Positions 41,954-50,195 of a stretch of 64,000 bases of DNA are shown piece after piece. Made by a program: the position numbers and the translations under genes. The notes under the pieces are model-generated. The model was not told the DNA's origin. It saw nothing but the letters and a program-made list of their open reading frames with translations, and did no database searches. The stretch comes from Caulobacter flavus (GTDB lineage Bacteria > Pseudomonadota > Alphaproteobacteria > Caulobacterales > Caulobacteraceae), in contig NZ_CP026100.1 of the NCBI RefSeq assembly GCF_003722335.1, forward strand, positions 4,810,001 through 4,874,000. Direction: 5' to 3'. The first letter of the stretch is position 1; each line of letters starts with the position of its first letter.

Positions 41954-42946
41954 TCAGCGCTCGGAGATCACCAGGATCCACGGCGTCACCCGGGCGACCT
42001 TCAGGTCATAGGCCTGGGCCAGGGCGCTGGTCACAGCTTCGGGATCCCGCAGATTGTAGACGCCCGTCACTCGGCGCTCGGAAAGCGCCTGGCCACGCAC
42101 CAGCACGATGTCGCGCGTCCAGGGACCCAGGGCCCTCACTACCTCGCCGATGGTCCCGTTCTCGACCAACATCTGGCCGTGGCGCCATGCCGCCACGGCG
42201 TTCGGATCGGCCGGCGCGCGCAAGAACCGACCATCGCGGCCAAGCATGACGCCCTGCCCCGCCGGCACGCGCTCCATTCCCTTGACCCGCCGTGAGGTCA
42301 CGCCCACCAGCCCTCGCTGGACGGTGACGCCAGGGCTCTCGGCGTCGACCTCGAAGGCCGTGCCCAGCACCCGCGCGTCGACCTCGCGCGAGGCCACCGT
42401 GAACGGACGCGAAGGATCATGGCGCACGTCGAACCAGGCCCGCCCCCTGACCAGCCGCAGGTCCCGCTGGCCCGCCGAGTAGTCCACCGCCAGCGCCGAC
42501 TCCGGCGCCAGGCTGACCAGGCTGCCGTCCTCCAGACGCACCTGCCGCACCTCGCCCACGCCGGTGACGTAGTCCGATTGCAGCCGGACGATCGCGCCGG
42601 GCGCCAGCACGGCGACGACCAGCGCCGCAGCCGAAGCGGCCAGGGCCGCGACCAACCGGCGCCGGCCAGGATCCTGGACCGCATGCCGCCGCGGACGGCG
42701 CGCGCCGCCGACCGCTCGCCCCCGCCCGTCGGGCCGGCTCGCCCAGCGCTCGGCGTGGGCCGGCGGAACGTCGCCGATGACGGCATAGACGCCGGAAGCT
42801 TCCTCCCAAGCACGAGCCCGGCCCGGATGACCGACGCGCCAGGCCTCGAACCGGGCGACGAGCTCGGCGCTCTCCGGCTCTTCGTGCAAGGCCAGCAGCC
42901 ACTCCAGGGCTTCGGCGTCCGCGCGCGCGACGTCTTGCTCGGCCAT
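41954..42946 (-). CDS. FecR-family anti-sigma factor of the heme locus
   Basis: A 330-residue inner-membrane regulator. The N-terminal sigma-binding part (about 1-60) has EALEWLLALHEEPESAELVARFEAWR. A membrane helix lies near 97-118 (LVAALAASAAALVVAVLAPGA). The FecR domain starts TGVGEVRQVRLEDGSLVSLAPES, and the C-terminal STN-like part includes RRVTGVYNLRDPEAVTSALA. It lies between the sigma factor and receptor genes on the minus strand and is expected to convey receptor occupancy to the ECF factor. Confidence 0.9.
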   Translation of the reverse strand: MAEQDVARADAEALEWLLALHEEPESAELVARFEAWRVGHPGRARAWEEASGVYAVIGDVPPAHAERWASRPDGRGRAVGGARRPRRHAVQDPGRRRLVAALAASAAALVVAVLAPGAIVRLQSDYVTGVGEVRQVRLEDGSLVSLAPESALAVDYSAGQRDLRLVRGRAWFDVRHDPSRPFTVASREVDARVLGTAFEVDAESPGVTVQRGLVGVTSRRVKGMERVPAGQGVMLGRDGRFLRAPADPNAVAAWRHGQMLVENGTIGEVVRALGPWTRDIVLVRGQALSERRVTGVYNLRDPEAVTSALAQAYDLKVARVTPWILVISER

Positions 42947-43022
42947 TCGGTCAGGTTCCTGCGGCCCGGACGGCCGTTCGTTGCAATAGACGTTCGAGCA
43001 TCGGGTTTTTCCGAAATCCGCT

Positions 43023-43532
43023 TCAGCGCCGCCGCAGCCGGTCGCGGCAGTGGGCCACGCCGTCGACCACCAGTTGGTGGGCGGCCGAGGTCGAGATCCC
43101 CAGTTCGGCGGCGATCTCGCGCAGCTTGGCGCCGCCGAGGCGATGCATCTCGACGGCGATCCGCGTCCGTTCGGGCAGTTCGGCCATGGCCGCCACCAGG
43201 CGCTCGTAGTCGTCGCGCGCCACCGCGGCGGCTTCTGGCGAGGGCTGCTCGTCGCGCGCGCCTTCGATCAGGGGATCGGGATCGTCGGCATAGAGGCGGC
43301 CGTCGCGCCGCCCTCGACGTCGTCCGTCCAGGGCGAGGTTGCGCACGATGCGGAAGAGATAGCGCCCCGGGTCCTCCAGGAGCCGCTTGGTCAGGGCCTG
43401 ACCCAGGCGCAGGTAGGCCTCCTGCACCACGTCCTCGGCCTGATCGCGATCGCCGGTGATCGTCTGGACGTAGCGGACCAGCCCGTCGCGATGGGCCTGG
43501 TAGTGCGAGCGGATCATCTTCTTCTGCGTCAC
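43023..43532 (-). CDS. ECF sigma factor of the heme locus, FecI/HasI-like
   Basis: A 169-residue ECF sigma factor. Region 2 reads GDRDQAEDVVQEAYLRLGQA, then GRYLFRIVRNLALDGRRR; region 4 reads LPERTRIAVEMHRLGGAKLREIAAELGISTSAAHQLVVDGVAHC. The start chosen is GTG at 43532; an ATG five codons later is also possible. The open frame extends about 69 codons further upstream but would run over the Fur-like site at 43608. It probably transcribes the receptor gene when heme is bound. Confidence 0.88.
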   Translation of the reverse strand: MTQKKMIRSHYQAHRDGLVRYVQTITGDRDQAEDVVQEAYLRLGQALTKRLLEDPGRYLFRIVRNLALDGRRRGRRDGRLYADDPDPLIEGARDEQPSPEAAAVARDDYERLVAAMAELPERTRIAVEMHRLGGAKLREIAAELGISTSAAHQLVVDGVAHCRDRLRRR

Positions 43533-43607
43533 GCGCCCGCCAGACGAAAACGCCCGGACCGCGAGCGCGCCACCGGCGATCCACGCCGGAGCGCGGCCCT
43601 TAGCATT

Positions 43608-43622
43608 TGAGAATAACTCGCA
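43608..43622. promoter_or_regulatory. Probable Fur box between sigma factor and heme oxygenase genes
   Basis: TGAGAATAACTCGCA (reverse complement TGCGAGTTATTCTCA) closely resembles the 7-1-7 Fur consensus often written TGCGAATAATTCTCA upstream of TonB receptors and FecI genes. It lies 75 nt upstream of the sigma-factor start, in the divergent region 43533-43810 shared with the heme-oxygenase operon, so it could make both iron-repressed. Confidence 0.6.
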
Positions 43623-43810
43623 ACAAGGCTTGTTTTGCGCTGCGATCCCTGGCACGCAGGCCCGCGAAGCCGACGAACGCGAAAAGATCGGATCGCCCGC
43701 ACGATTTTCTTTCGGAAAGCGGCGGGCCTGAACCGTCATTCCCTCGTGAGGCGCGAATGCGATGCGATCGCCGGCGCGCCCCGAAGCTCACGACGCTCCG
43801 GAAGGCCTCC

Positions 43811-44407
43811 ATGAACGCACACGTCTCGATCCACGACCCGTCCCGCGCCAAGCGACTCAAGGCTCGCACCAACACGACCCACGAGGCGCTAGACAGCCGC
43901 ATCATGTCGCTCGAGCCCTTCCGCGATCGCGACCGCTACGGCCGGTTCCTGCGGGCTCAATGGGGCTTCCACCGCGAGATCGACGCGCTCTACGCTCATC
44001 CGGTCCTGGTCGCTCACGTTCCGGACCTGCCCGAGCGTCGCCGTCTCGACCTGATCGCCCAGGACATCCAGGATCTCGGCCAGCCCGCGCCCAGCGCCGT
44101 GACGCCGCCGATCTTCGGCAACGGCCCCGTCGATCCGGCCGAGGCCTTCGGCTGGCTCTACGTCGCCGAGGGCTCGAACCTCGGCGCGGCCTTCCTGCTG
44201 AAGGCGGCCGCCGCCCTGGAGCTCGACGAAACCTTCGGCGCCCGCCACCTTGCGGCCCATCCTGAGGGCCGGGGCCGCCATTGGCGCAGCTTCGTCGCCG
44301 CCCTCGACGCCCTGCCCTTCGGCGACGTCGAGGAGACCCGCGCCGTCGAGGGCGCGGCCGCGGCCTTCCGCCGGGTGCGGGGACTGGTCGATGACGCCTT
44401 CGCCTGA
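43811..44407 (+). CDS. Biliverdin-producing heme oxygenase
   Basis: A 198-residue cytoplasmic enzyme that opens heme to release iron, CO and biliverdin. The proximal heme ligand is expected to be H24 in ARTNTTHEALDSRIM; the flexible glycine-containing distal helix is visible as YVAEGSNLGAAFLL (about 117-130). Length fits bacterial HemO/BphO-type enzymes. The ATG at 43811 has GGAAGG 5 nt upstream. It heads an operon with the YbaN-like and TonB-like genes and is divergent from the heme sigma factor across a Fur-like site. Confidence 0.88.
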   Translation: MNAHVSIHDPSRAKRLKARTNTTHEALDSRIMSLEPFRDRDRYGRFLRAQWGFHREIDALYAHPVLVAHVPDLPERRRLDLIAQDIQDLGQPAPSAVTPPIFGNGPVDPAEAFGWLYVAEGSNLGAAFLLKAAAALELDETFGARHLAAHPEGRGRHWRSFVAALDALPFGDVEETRAVEGAAAAFRRVRGLVDDAFA

Positions 44408-44798
44408 GAACGATCGCCGCCGTCCCCTGGCCCGCTGGGTCTGGCTGGTCCTGGGCCTGATCTGCGTCGCGCTGGGCTTCATCGGCGCCGTCGTGCCGCT
44501 GATGCCGACGACGGTGTTCCTGATCATGGCCGCCGCCTGCTTCGCCAAGTCGTCGCCGAAGCTGGAGGCCTGGCTGCTGGACCATCCGCGCTTCGGTCCG
44601 ACACTCCGGGCCTGGCGGCGCGACCGGGCCATCCCGCTCGCCGCCAAGCTGATGGCTTGCGGCGGCATGGCGCTGGGCCTGGCGATCTTCTGGTGGGGCG
44701 CCCATCCCAAGTGGCCGCTGATGCTGGCGGTGGCGACGATCATCGGACTGTGCGCGGCCTATGTGGTCTCGCGCCCGTCGCGAGGCGCGCGCGGGTGA
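44391..44798 (+). CDS. YbaN/DUF454-family inner-membrane protein
   Basis: A 135-residue membrane protein with helices at about 15-50 (WVWLVLGLICVALGFIGAVV) and 80-125, and the DUF454 signature PLMPTTVFLIMAAACFAKSSPKLEAWLLDHP. The family's biochemical role is unknown, but it often accompanies heme oxygenase genes. It overlaps the heme-oxygenase stop by 17 nt and the next gene by 4 nt (GTGA). Confidence 0.88.
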   Translation: MTPSPENDRRRPLARWVWLVLGLICVALGFIGAVVPLMPTTVFLIMAAACFAKSSPKLEAWLLDHPRFGPTLRAWRRDRAIPLAAKLMACGGMALGLAIFWWGAHPKWPLMLAVATIIGLCAAYVVSRPSRGARG

Positions 44799-45556
44799 AG
44801 CCGATCGCCCTGGCCAGACAGGAGGCGGTCCCGTTCCACGACCCGCCGATCTCGGCGTCGCTCGCGCCTCGTCGAGGGCCGCGCAGGCGCGGATCGCGAG
44901 CGGCGACGGGGATGGCGCTGTCGGTCACGCTGCATGCGGCGCTGGCCGGCGCGATCCTGTTCGGCGGATTCGCCCCGGCCTTCATCGCCCCGCCGCCCGC
45001 CGCGCCGATGATCGTGGCGCTGGAGACGACCTCGCCTCCGGTTCCTCAGCTGGAGGTCCCGCCTGGTCCGCAGCAGCAGGAACGCCAGGCCGCGCGGCCT
45101 GCGCCGCCCGATCCGCCGCCGGTCAAGACCGCCCGGGCCGCGCCGGAGCCTGTGTTCTTCACGCCGCCGCGTCCCAGCGCGCCCGTTGATCCCGGCCCCG
45201 CGGCGCCCGAGACCACCGCGCCGCCGGTCCAGCCCGCGCCCGTCGCGGTCCGGGCGGCCAGCGACGCGGTCGCAACCTGGGAGGGCCAGGTGCTGGCCGC
45301 GCTGGAGAAGAAGCGCCGCTATCCGCCCGCCGCCCAGCTGCGCCGACAGCAAGGCGTGGCCCACGTGCGCTTTCGCATGAACCGCGGCGGCAAGGTGCTG
45401 TGGTCGCGGCTGGAGCGTTCGTCAGGCTTCGGCGAACTCGACCGCGCGGCGGTGGAGACCCCCAAGCGCGCCCAGCCGCTGCCGCCGATCCCCGGTGATC
45501 GTCCCGACGAAGTGGAACTGGTCGTGCCGGTGGAGTTCTTCCTGTCCCGTCCCTGA
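44795..45556 (+). CDS. TonB/HasB-like energy-transducing protein
   Basis: A 253-residue protein with one N-terminal membrane anchor (about 41-62, MALSVTLHAALAGAILFGGF). A long proline-rich periplasmic linker follows (about 70-155), then a C-terminal TonB domain starting WEGQVLAALEKKRRYPPAAQ and ending VELVVPVEFFLSRP. The GTG at 44795 overlaps the DUF454 stop. Location in the heme operon suggests a TonB paralogue dedicated to the HasR-like receptor, as HasB is in Serratia; ExbB/ExbD are not in the window. Confidence 0.88.
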   Translation: MKPIALARQEAVPFHDPPISASLAPRRGPRRRGSRAATGMALSVTLHAALAGAILFGGFAPAFIAPPPAAPMIVALETTSPPVPQLEVPPGPQQQERQAARPAPPDPPPVKTARAAPEPVFFTPPRPSAPVDPGPAAPETTAPPVQPAPVAVRAASDAVATWEGQVLAALEKKRRYPPAAQLRRQQGVAHVRFRMNRGGKVLWSRLERSSGFGELDRAAVETPKRAQPLPPIPGDRPDEVELVVPVEFFLSRP

Positions 45557-45572
45557 CGGGCCTTTGTCAGGG
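45551..45572. terminator. Shared hairpin spanning two convergent stop codons
   Basis: CCCTGAC (45551-45557) pairs with GTCAGGG (45566-45572) around an 8-nt loop. The left arm contains the TGA of the TonB-like gene and the right arm contains the reverse-strand TGA of the M28 peptidase gene. It is probably a bidirectional terminator or 3'-end stabiliser. Confidence 0.55.
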
Positions 45573-47174
45573 CCGGGGCGCCCGCGCATCGCTGTCGGCG
45601 CTGTTGATCAGGAAGATCGCCAGCACGCTCGCGGCCTGGGCCAGATCGGCGGACGACAGTCGCTCCAGCGTGTCCAGGCTCGCGTGGTGGGCCCGGCTGT
45701 CGTAGTCGAGCGGATCCTGCAGGAACGAGATTCCCGGCAGGCCTATCTCGGTGAAGGTCGACTGGTCGGCGGGCCAGTGCGGCCCGTCATGGACCGCCAG
45801 AACGCCCAGGTCCTTCAGCGGCGCGATCCAGGCGCGGTAGAGCTCGGCCAGGGCAGGGTTGCCGCCGGTGAAGACGCCCCGGATACGGCCCGAGCCGCCG
45901 TCCAGGTTGAAGGCCACGCTGAAGCCTTCGTACTCCGGTCCCTTCCGCAGCGGACCGACCTTGGCCCGCCGTCCCTCGACCGGCAGCGCCATCTGCTCGG
46001 GCGCGGTGGAGCGCGGGATCCAGCCCAGGCGCCGCCTGGCATAGGCTTCGGAGCCATAGAGCCCCTGCTCCTCGCCGCCGTAGAGCACCACGCGGATCGT
46101 GCGCCGAGGCTTCGCCCCGACGGCGCGCAGGATGCGGACGGCTTCGAGGGTAGCGGCCACGCCGGCGGCGTTGTCGGCCGCGCCGGCGCCCGCCGCCCAG
46201 CTGTCGAGATGCGCGCCCGCCAGCACCACCTGCGTCTTCAGCGCCGGGTCCCAGCCAGGCAGCTCCGCCACGACGTTGTAGCCGGGCTCGTTCGGATCGC
46301 CCTCCTCGGTGGCGATCTCCAGCGCCAGGCGCGGCGCCGCGCCGGCCTGCGCCAACCGCCAGCAGCGGGCGTAGGCCTGGCCGTCTAGATAGAGCGCGGG
46401 AAATGAAGGGCGTTCGGCCGATAGCCATGGACGGCCGCCGAGCTCCGAACCGTCGACGACCATGGCGCCCGGCGCGGCGGCGCCGCCGTCGATCACGACC
46501 GCGCGCACGCCCTCGGCGGCCAGGAAGGCGTTGCGGCGGGCCTTGAACAGCCCTTCCCGCCCCTGCCGCGCGCGGCGCTCTACGACGGTGCGATAGTAGG
46601 CGCGCACGGCCTCGGCCGCCTCTCCCCGCGACACCTGTTCGTCGCTGTGGCGTACGACCGCCGGGCCGTCGGCGGGCGAGGCCGTCGGCGCCCCCAGCAG
46701 GACGACCTTGCCTGCCAGCCGCCCCTTGAAGCGCCGCAGATCCTCGTCGGTTTCCAGCCGGACGGCGACCGCTTCGCCCTCGACCGCGCCCCTGGTGGCC
46801 ACCGACCAGGGACTGGCCGCGGCCGCGAACTGGGCCTGGTCCGGCGCGATCATGCGCGCCCAGGCCAGGGTCTGCCGCCAGGACAGGCCGAACGGGCCGA
46901 TGGGTTCTAGCCTGGGATCGCTCAATCCCAGCGTCCGCATCCTGGCCAGCGCCCAGTCATAGGCCCGCCGCATGCTGGGAGAACCCATAAGGCGGGCGCC
47001 GACATCGTCGACCAGGCTCTCGGCATGGGCCATGGCCTGGCTGCGCTTCAGCCCCTCGTCGCGGATGGCCTGGTAGAGGGCGAGGTCGGGAACCGACGCC
47101 TCGCGCGCGACCGCCTTGGGCGCCAGCGCCACAGCGCCAAGCCCCACCAAGGCCCGCCGGCGCGCCAGCCTCAC
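45567..47174 (-). CDS. Exported M28-family zinc peptidase
   Basis: A 535-residue peptidase with a short twin-arginine-like leader (RRRALVGLGAVALAPKAVA). The M28 di-zinc ligands are visible: AGAHLDSWAAGAGAADNAAG (His and bridging Asp), YGGEEQGLYGS (catalytic Glu and ligand Glu), the aspartate of VAFNLDGGSG, and the C-terminal HHASLDT histidine. A protease-associated-like insert covers about residues 125-290. Such enzymes are aminopeptidases or carboxypeptidases. The start is GTG one base after the CapA-like stop, the last gene of a five-gene operon. Confidence 0.9.
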   Translation of the reverse strand: MRLARRRALVGLGAVALAPKAVAREASVPDLALYQAIRDEGLKRSQAMAHAESLVDDVGARLMGSPSMRRAYDWALARMRTLGLSDPRLEPIGPFGLSWRQTLAWARMIAPDQAQFAAAASPWSVATRGAVEGEAVAVRLETDEDLRRFKGRLAGKVVLLGAPTASPADGPAVVRHSDEQVSRGEAAEAVRAYYRTVVERRARQGREGLFKARRNAFLAAEGVRAVVIDGGAAAPGAMVVDGSELGGRPWLSAERPSFPALYLDGQAYARCWRLAQAGAAPRLALEIATEEGDPNEPGYNVVAELPGWDPALKTQVVLAGAHLDSWAAGAGAADNAAGVAATLEAVRILRAVGAKPRRTIRVVLYGGEEQGLYGSEAYARRRLGWIPRSTAPEQMALPVEGRRAKVGPLRKGPEYEGFSVAFNLDGGSGRIRGVFTGGNPALAELYRAWIAPLKDLGVLAVHDGPHWPADQSTFTEIGLPGISFLQDPLDYDSRAHHASLDTLERLSSADLAQAASVLAIFLINSADSDARAPRP

Positions 47175-47175
47175 T

Positions 47176-48501
47176 TCAGCGCTCCGTGGGCAGGCGGATC
47201 ACGCCGACGTCGCCCTCGATGTCGATCCGGGTTCCGAACTGCGCCGAGGCGACCTGGATCCGCTTCAGGATGCGCTGGGCGTCCTCGTGCGACGGCGACT
47301 TAGGCGTGCCCTGCAGGCGCTCGTCCTCCAGGTTCTGGACGAACGGGTGGATGCGGATCACGGCGACGCGGCCCTCGCGATACTCGCTGACCGCCACGGC
47401 CCCGTCGTACCACTCGGCCGGCAGGGTGAAGCCCCGGAACTGTCGGTTCCTGTCGCCGACCTGGAACATCAGGCTGCCCATGCCGTAGAAGATCGGTCGC
47501 CCCTTGTAGATCTCCACCCCCAGCAGCGCGTGCGGACCGTGGCGCACCACCGCGTCGGCGCCGGCATCGATCAGGTCGTGGAACAGCGGCCTCATGTAGT
47601 CGGCCGGTCGGGCGTCCTCCGGGTCGGACGAAGCCGTCTCGTGGGCGTGGATCGAAAACAGCACCAGGTCGGCCTTGCCGCGCGCCTCCTTGACGCTGGC
47701 CAGGGCGGCGGCGCGATCACCGGCGTCCAGGTCGTAGCTCAGCCCCGGCCGCTCATCGACGCGGAAGGTGGTGCGGCCGATGGTCAGTTCGTCGCCGGTC
47801 CTGGCGGCGCTGAAGACTTCCGGGTTCTTGGCCGCGTCGGGCGTGGCCGAACGGGCGGCGATCTCGCGCAGGGTCCGCATCTGCTCTGGCGTCACCCGCT
47901 GCAGTTCGCGCGAGCGCAGCGGCGCCAGGCCCGGACGGGCGCGGAAGCCCCGGGCCGGATTAGGGTCGGTGGCCAGCGAGATGTCGGTATAGGTGCCGGC
48001 GAACGACACCAGGGCCACCGTGCCGCGCCCCGTCTTGGCGTAGGCCGGAGCGCGCGCGGCGGTCAGGCTGTCGCCCGTGCCGGCATGGGCGACGCCGGCG
48101 GCGTCCAGCGCCTGCCGGGTCAAGGCCATGCCCTCGACGCCGAAGTCGGTGGCGTGGTTGTTGGCCATCGACATCAGCCTGAAGCCCATCGCCTTGAGGT
48201 CGAAGGCCACGGCCGCGTCGTTGACCGGCGTGCCGCCGCCGTTCTGGGCGGCCGGCCAGCCGGAGAACTTGTCGAAGTCGAAGATCGCCCCTTCCTGGTT
48301 GCCGAAGGCCGCGTCGGCGCCCGACAGCAGCCGCTGGATGCGCAGCGTGCCGGGATCGCTGTAGCCGGTGATCGAGTGCTCCGGGCCGATCAGGTCGCCG
48401 GTCACGGCCAGGGAGAAGCCGTCCTTGACGGTGGCGGGCGCCTGGGCGGCGGCGGAACCGGCGATCGAGGCGGCCAGCAAGGCGGTGATCAGTAGACGCA
48501 T
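47176..48501 (-). CDS. CapA/PgsA-like metallophosphatase-fold protein
   Basis: A 441-residue exported protein (signal MRLLITALLAASIAGSAAAQ). The CapA-family motifs are present: AVTGDLIGPEHSI, FGNQEGAIFD, MSMANNHATDFG, LFSIHAHE and VRHGPHALLGVEIYKGRPIFYGMGSL. The CapA/PgsA family is linked to poly-gamma-glutamate capsule export or processing, with a calcineurin-like metallophosphatase fold. The ATG at 48501 is preceded by GGAGGGGATGAA and overlaps the upstream gene by 13 nt. Partner capB/capC genes are absent, so a degradative or peptide-processing role may fit better here. Confidence 0.87.
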   Translation of the reverse strand: MRLLITALLAASIAGSAAAQAPATVKDGFSLAVTGDLIGPEHSITGYSDPGTLRIQRLLSGADAAFGNQEGAIFDFDKFSGWPAAQNGGGTPVNDAAVAFDLKAMGFRLMSMANNHATDFGVEGMALTRQALDAAGVAHAGTGDSLTAARAPAYAKTGRGTVALVSFAGTYTDISLATDPNPARGFRARPGLAPLRSRELQRVTPEQMRTLREIAARSATPDAAKNPEVFSAARTGDELTIGRTTFRVDERPGLSYDLDAGDRAAALASVKEARGKADLVLFSIHAHETASSDPEDARPADYMRPLFHDLIDAGADAVVRHGPHALLGVEIYKGRPIFYGMGSLMFQVGDRNRQFRGFTLPAEWYDGAVAVSEYREGRVAVIRIHPFVQNLEDERLQGTPKSPSHEDAQRILKRIQVASAQFGTRIDIEGDVGVIRLPTER

Positions 48502-50195
48502 TTCATCCCCTCCGTGCCAGGCTTGCGCGCCCACTGGTAGACCTCGACCGCCTCGCCGCGCGGCAGGTAGGTCAGCGGGAACGTCCTGCCGTCGCGGGTG
48601 ACCTTCAGGGTCAGGGTCGCGGCCTGATCGCCCTGCACGCCGTCCAGCGCGACGGCATAGGTGACGACGTCGCCGTCCTTCAGCCCAGCCTTGGCCGCCT
48701 CCGAACCCGGGACGAGGCCGCGAATGGTCTTGGTCGTTCCGACCAGCGACCGGGGCTCGAAGCCCAGCTCGAAGCGGCGGGCCTTGGCCGTCAAGCGGGT
48801 GAAGCAGGGACCGAAATCGTCGGCCTCCGGCAACATCAGGCCGCCAGCCAGCATGGCCTCGTGCAGCTTGCGGCCGTCCTCGCCCAGTTCCTTCGCCACC
48901 AGCTCGACCCAGGCCGCGTCGTCGGCCTTCTCGCCGGCGGCGAAGCGGCGGTTCATCTCCAGGACGAGATCGTCGACCGAGCGCTTGCCCCCGCTGGCGC
49001 GGCGGATGCGGCCATCCAGCACTGCGAAATAGAGACCGCCACGGTCGTAGGGCAGCACCCGGATACGGCTGTCCTCCCAGAAGCGCGGCGCGATCTCGTG
49101 GTCGGGCGTGCCGTTCAGCGGATTGGCGTAGTAGCGCCGCGCCGTGTCATTCAGGTCTTCGAGGAACTCGTCCGCCGAAAGCAGGCCGGCCCGGAACGGC
49201 AGCAGGCCCTGATAGTGCACGGCGATCCCTTCGCCGTACCACTGGCCGGCGTCGGAGTCGGTCCAGGTATGGACCATCTCGTGGGCCAGGGTGCCCTTGA
49301 GGCTCTCGCCCCGGGTGTCGGCGCCGTAGGTTGTCAGGAACGAGCGGGTCAGCGCCGTGCCGCCCCCGGCGTTGATCGGGTTGTAGCGCAGGAAGACGCG
49401 ATAAGGCGGCACGGCCTTGTCTTGGAAGAAACCGCTCATCCAGCCGTGCAGGCTGTTGGTCCACGCCATCAGGGGCGCGGGATCGAAGGGCGGCTTTCCC
49501 ATCCAGGCCGACGAGAAGCCCGCCTCGGACACCGCCGCCGGCTCGCGCTTCATCGGACCGGCCATGAACACGGTCGAGGCCAGTTGGTCGGCGGGACCGT
49601 CCGGCAGGGCGACGTCGCCCTCGCCGAAGCTGGAGGTCGCCGTCGAGCCCTTGGGCAGCGCCGCCAGGTCCCAGCGCAGTCGGATACGGCGGACGGTCTT
49701 GTCCTCCGGGAGCAGGATGAAGGTGTTGCCGACGCCGGAGACGCCGCCGCCTTCGGTGCGCAAGGCGTAGGGCGGCCCCGATCCGCGCGTGGACGGCGTG
49801 TTGTCGACTGGGGCGACGTAGCACACCACGACCGGGCCGCGCGTGGCGCGACCGGCCAGCCAGTGGCGCGACCAGACCATGCCCTTGGCGGGATCGTCCC
49901 TGACGGTCAGCGGAATCTCGCCGTCAGCGTCGGTCGCCTTCAGGCCGGTCAGGGTGTCGGCGACGGTGGCGGTGTTGGCGATCACCAGCGGTAGGGTCAG
50001 CAGCGGCGCGCCGGACTGGACCGCGAGGTCCGAGAACCGCAGTTCCACCGTCAGGTCGCCCAGGCCCGTGGCCTCGTCCATGCGTCCGGGCGCCAGCCGG
50101 ACGTCCAGCGACCCGGCGGGCTGGGCCAGACTCGCTCCAGAGCCAAGGGTGAAGGCGGCGGCCAGCCCGGCCAGCAGACGGGTTCTAAAGGTCAT
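48489..50195 (-). CDS. Exported HExxH metallopeptidase with C-terminal PDZ, M61/M1-like
   Basis: A 568-residue exported protein (signal peptide to about residue 25, ASLAQP). An N-terminal beta-rich domain (about 30-215) is followed by a gluzincin core with H305-E306-x2-H309 (GTLAHEMVHTWTD) and the downstream glutamate ligand E322 in QWYGEGIAVHY. A PDZ-like domain occupies about 465-545 (IRGLVPGSEAAKAGLKDGDVV). This order matches the M61 glycyl-aminopeptidase group. It overlaps the cyclodeaminase-like gene by 4 nt (ATGA). Confidence 0.85.
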   Translation of the reverse strand: MTFRTRLLAGLAAAFTLGSGASLAQPAGSLDVRLAPGRMDEATGLGDLTVELRFSDLAVQSGAPLLTLPLVIANTATVADTLTGLKATDADGEIPLTVRDDPAKGMVWSRHWLAGRATRGPVVVCYVAPVDNTPSTRGSGPPYALRTEGGGVSGVGNTFILLPEDKTVRRIRLRWDLAALPKGSTATSSFGEGDVALPDGPADQLASTVFMAGPMKREPAAVSEAGFSSAWMGKPPFDPAPLMAWTNSLHGWMSGFFQDKAVPPYRVFLRYNPINAGGGTALTRSFLTTYGADTRGESLKGTLAHEMVHTWTDSDAGQWYGEGIAVHYQGLLPFRAGLLSADEFLEDLNDTARRYYANPLNGTPDHEIAPRFWEDSRIRVLPYDRGGLYFAVLDGRIRRASGGKRSVDDLVLEMNRRFAAGEKADDAAWVELVAKELGEDGRKLHEAMLAGGLMLPEADDFGPCFTRLTAKARRFELGFEPRSLVGTTKTIRGLVPGSEAAKAGLKDGDVVTYAVALDGVQGDQAATLTLKVTRDGRTFPLTYLPRGEAVEVYQWARKPGTEGMKCVY

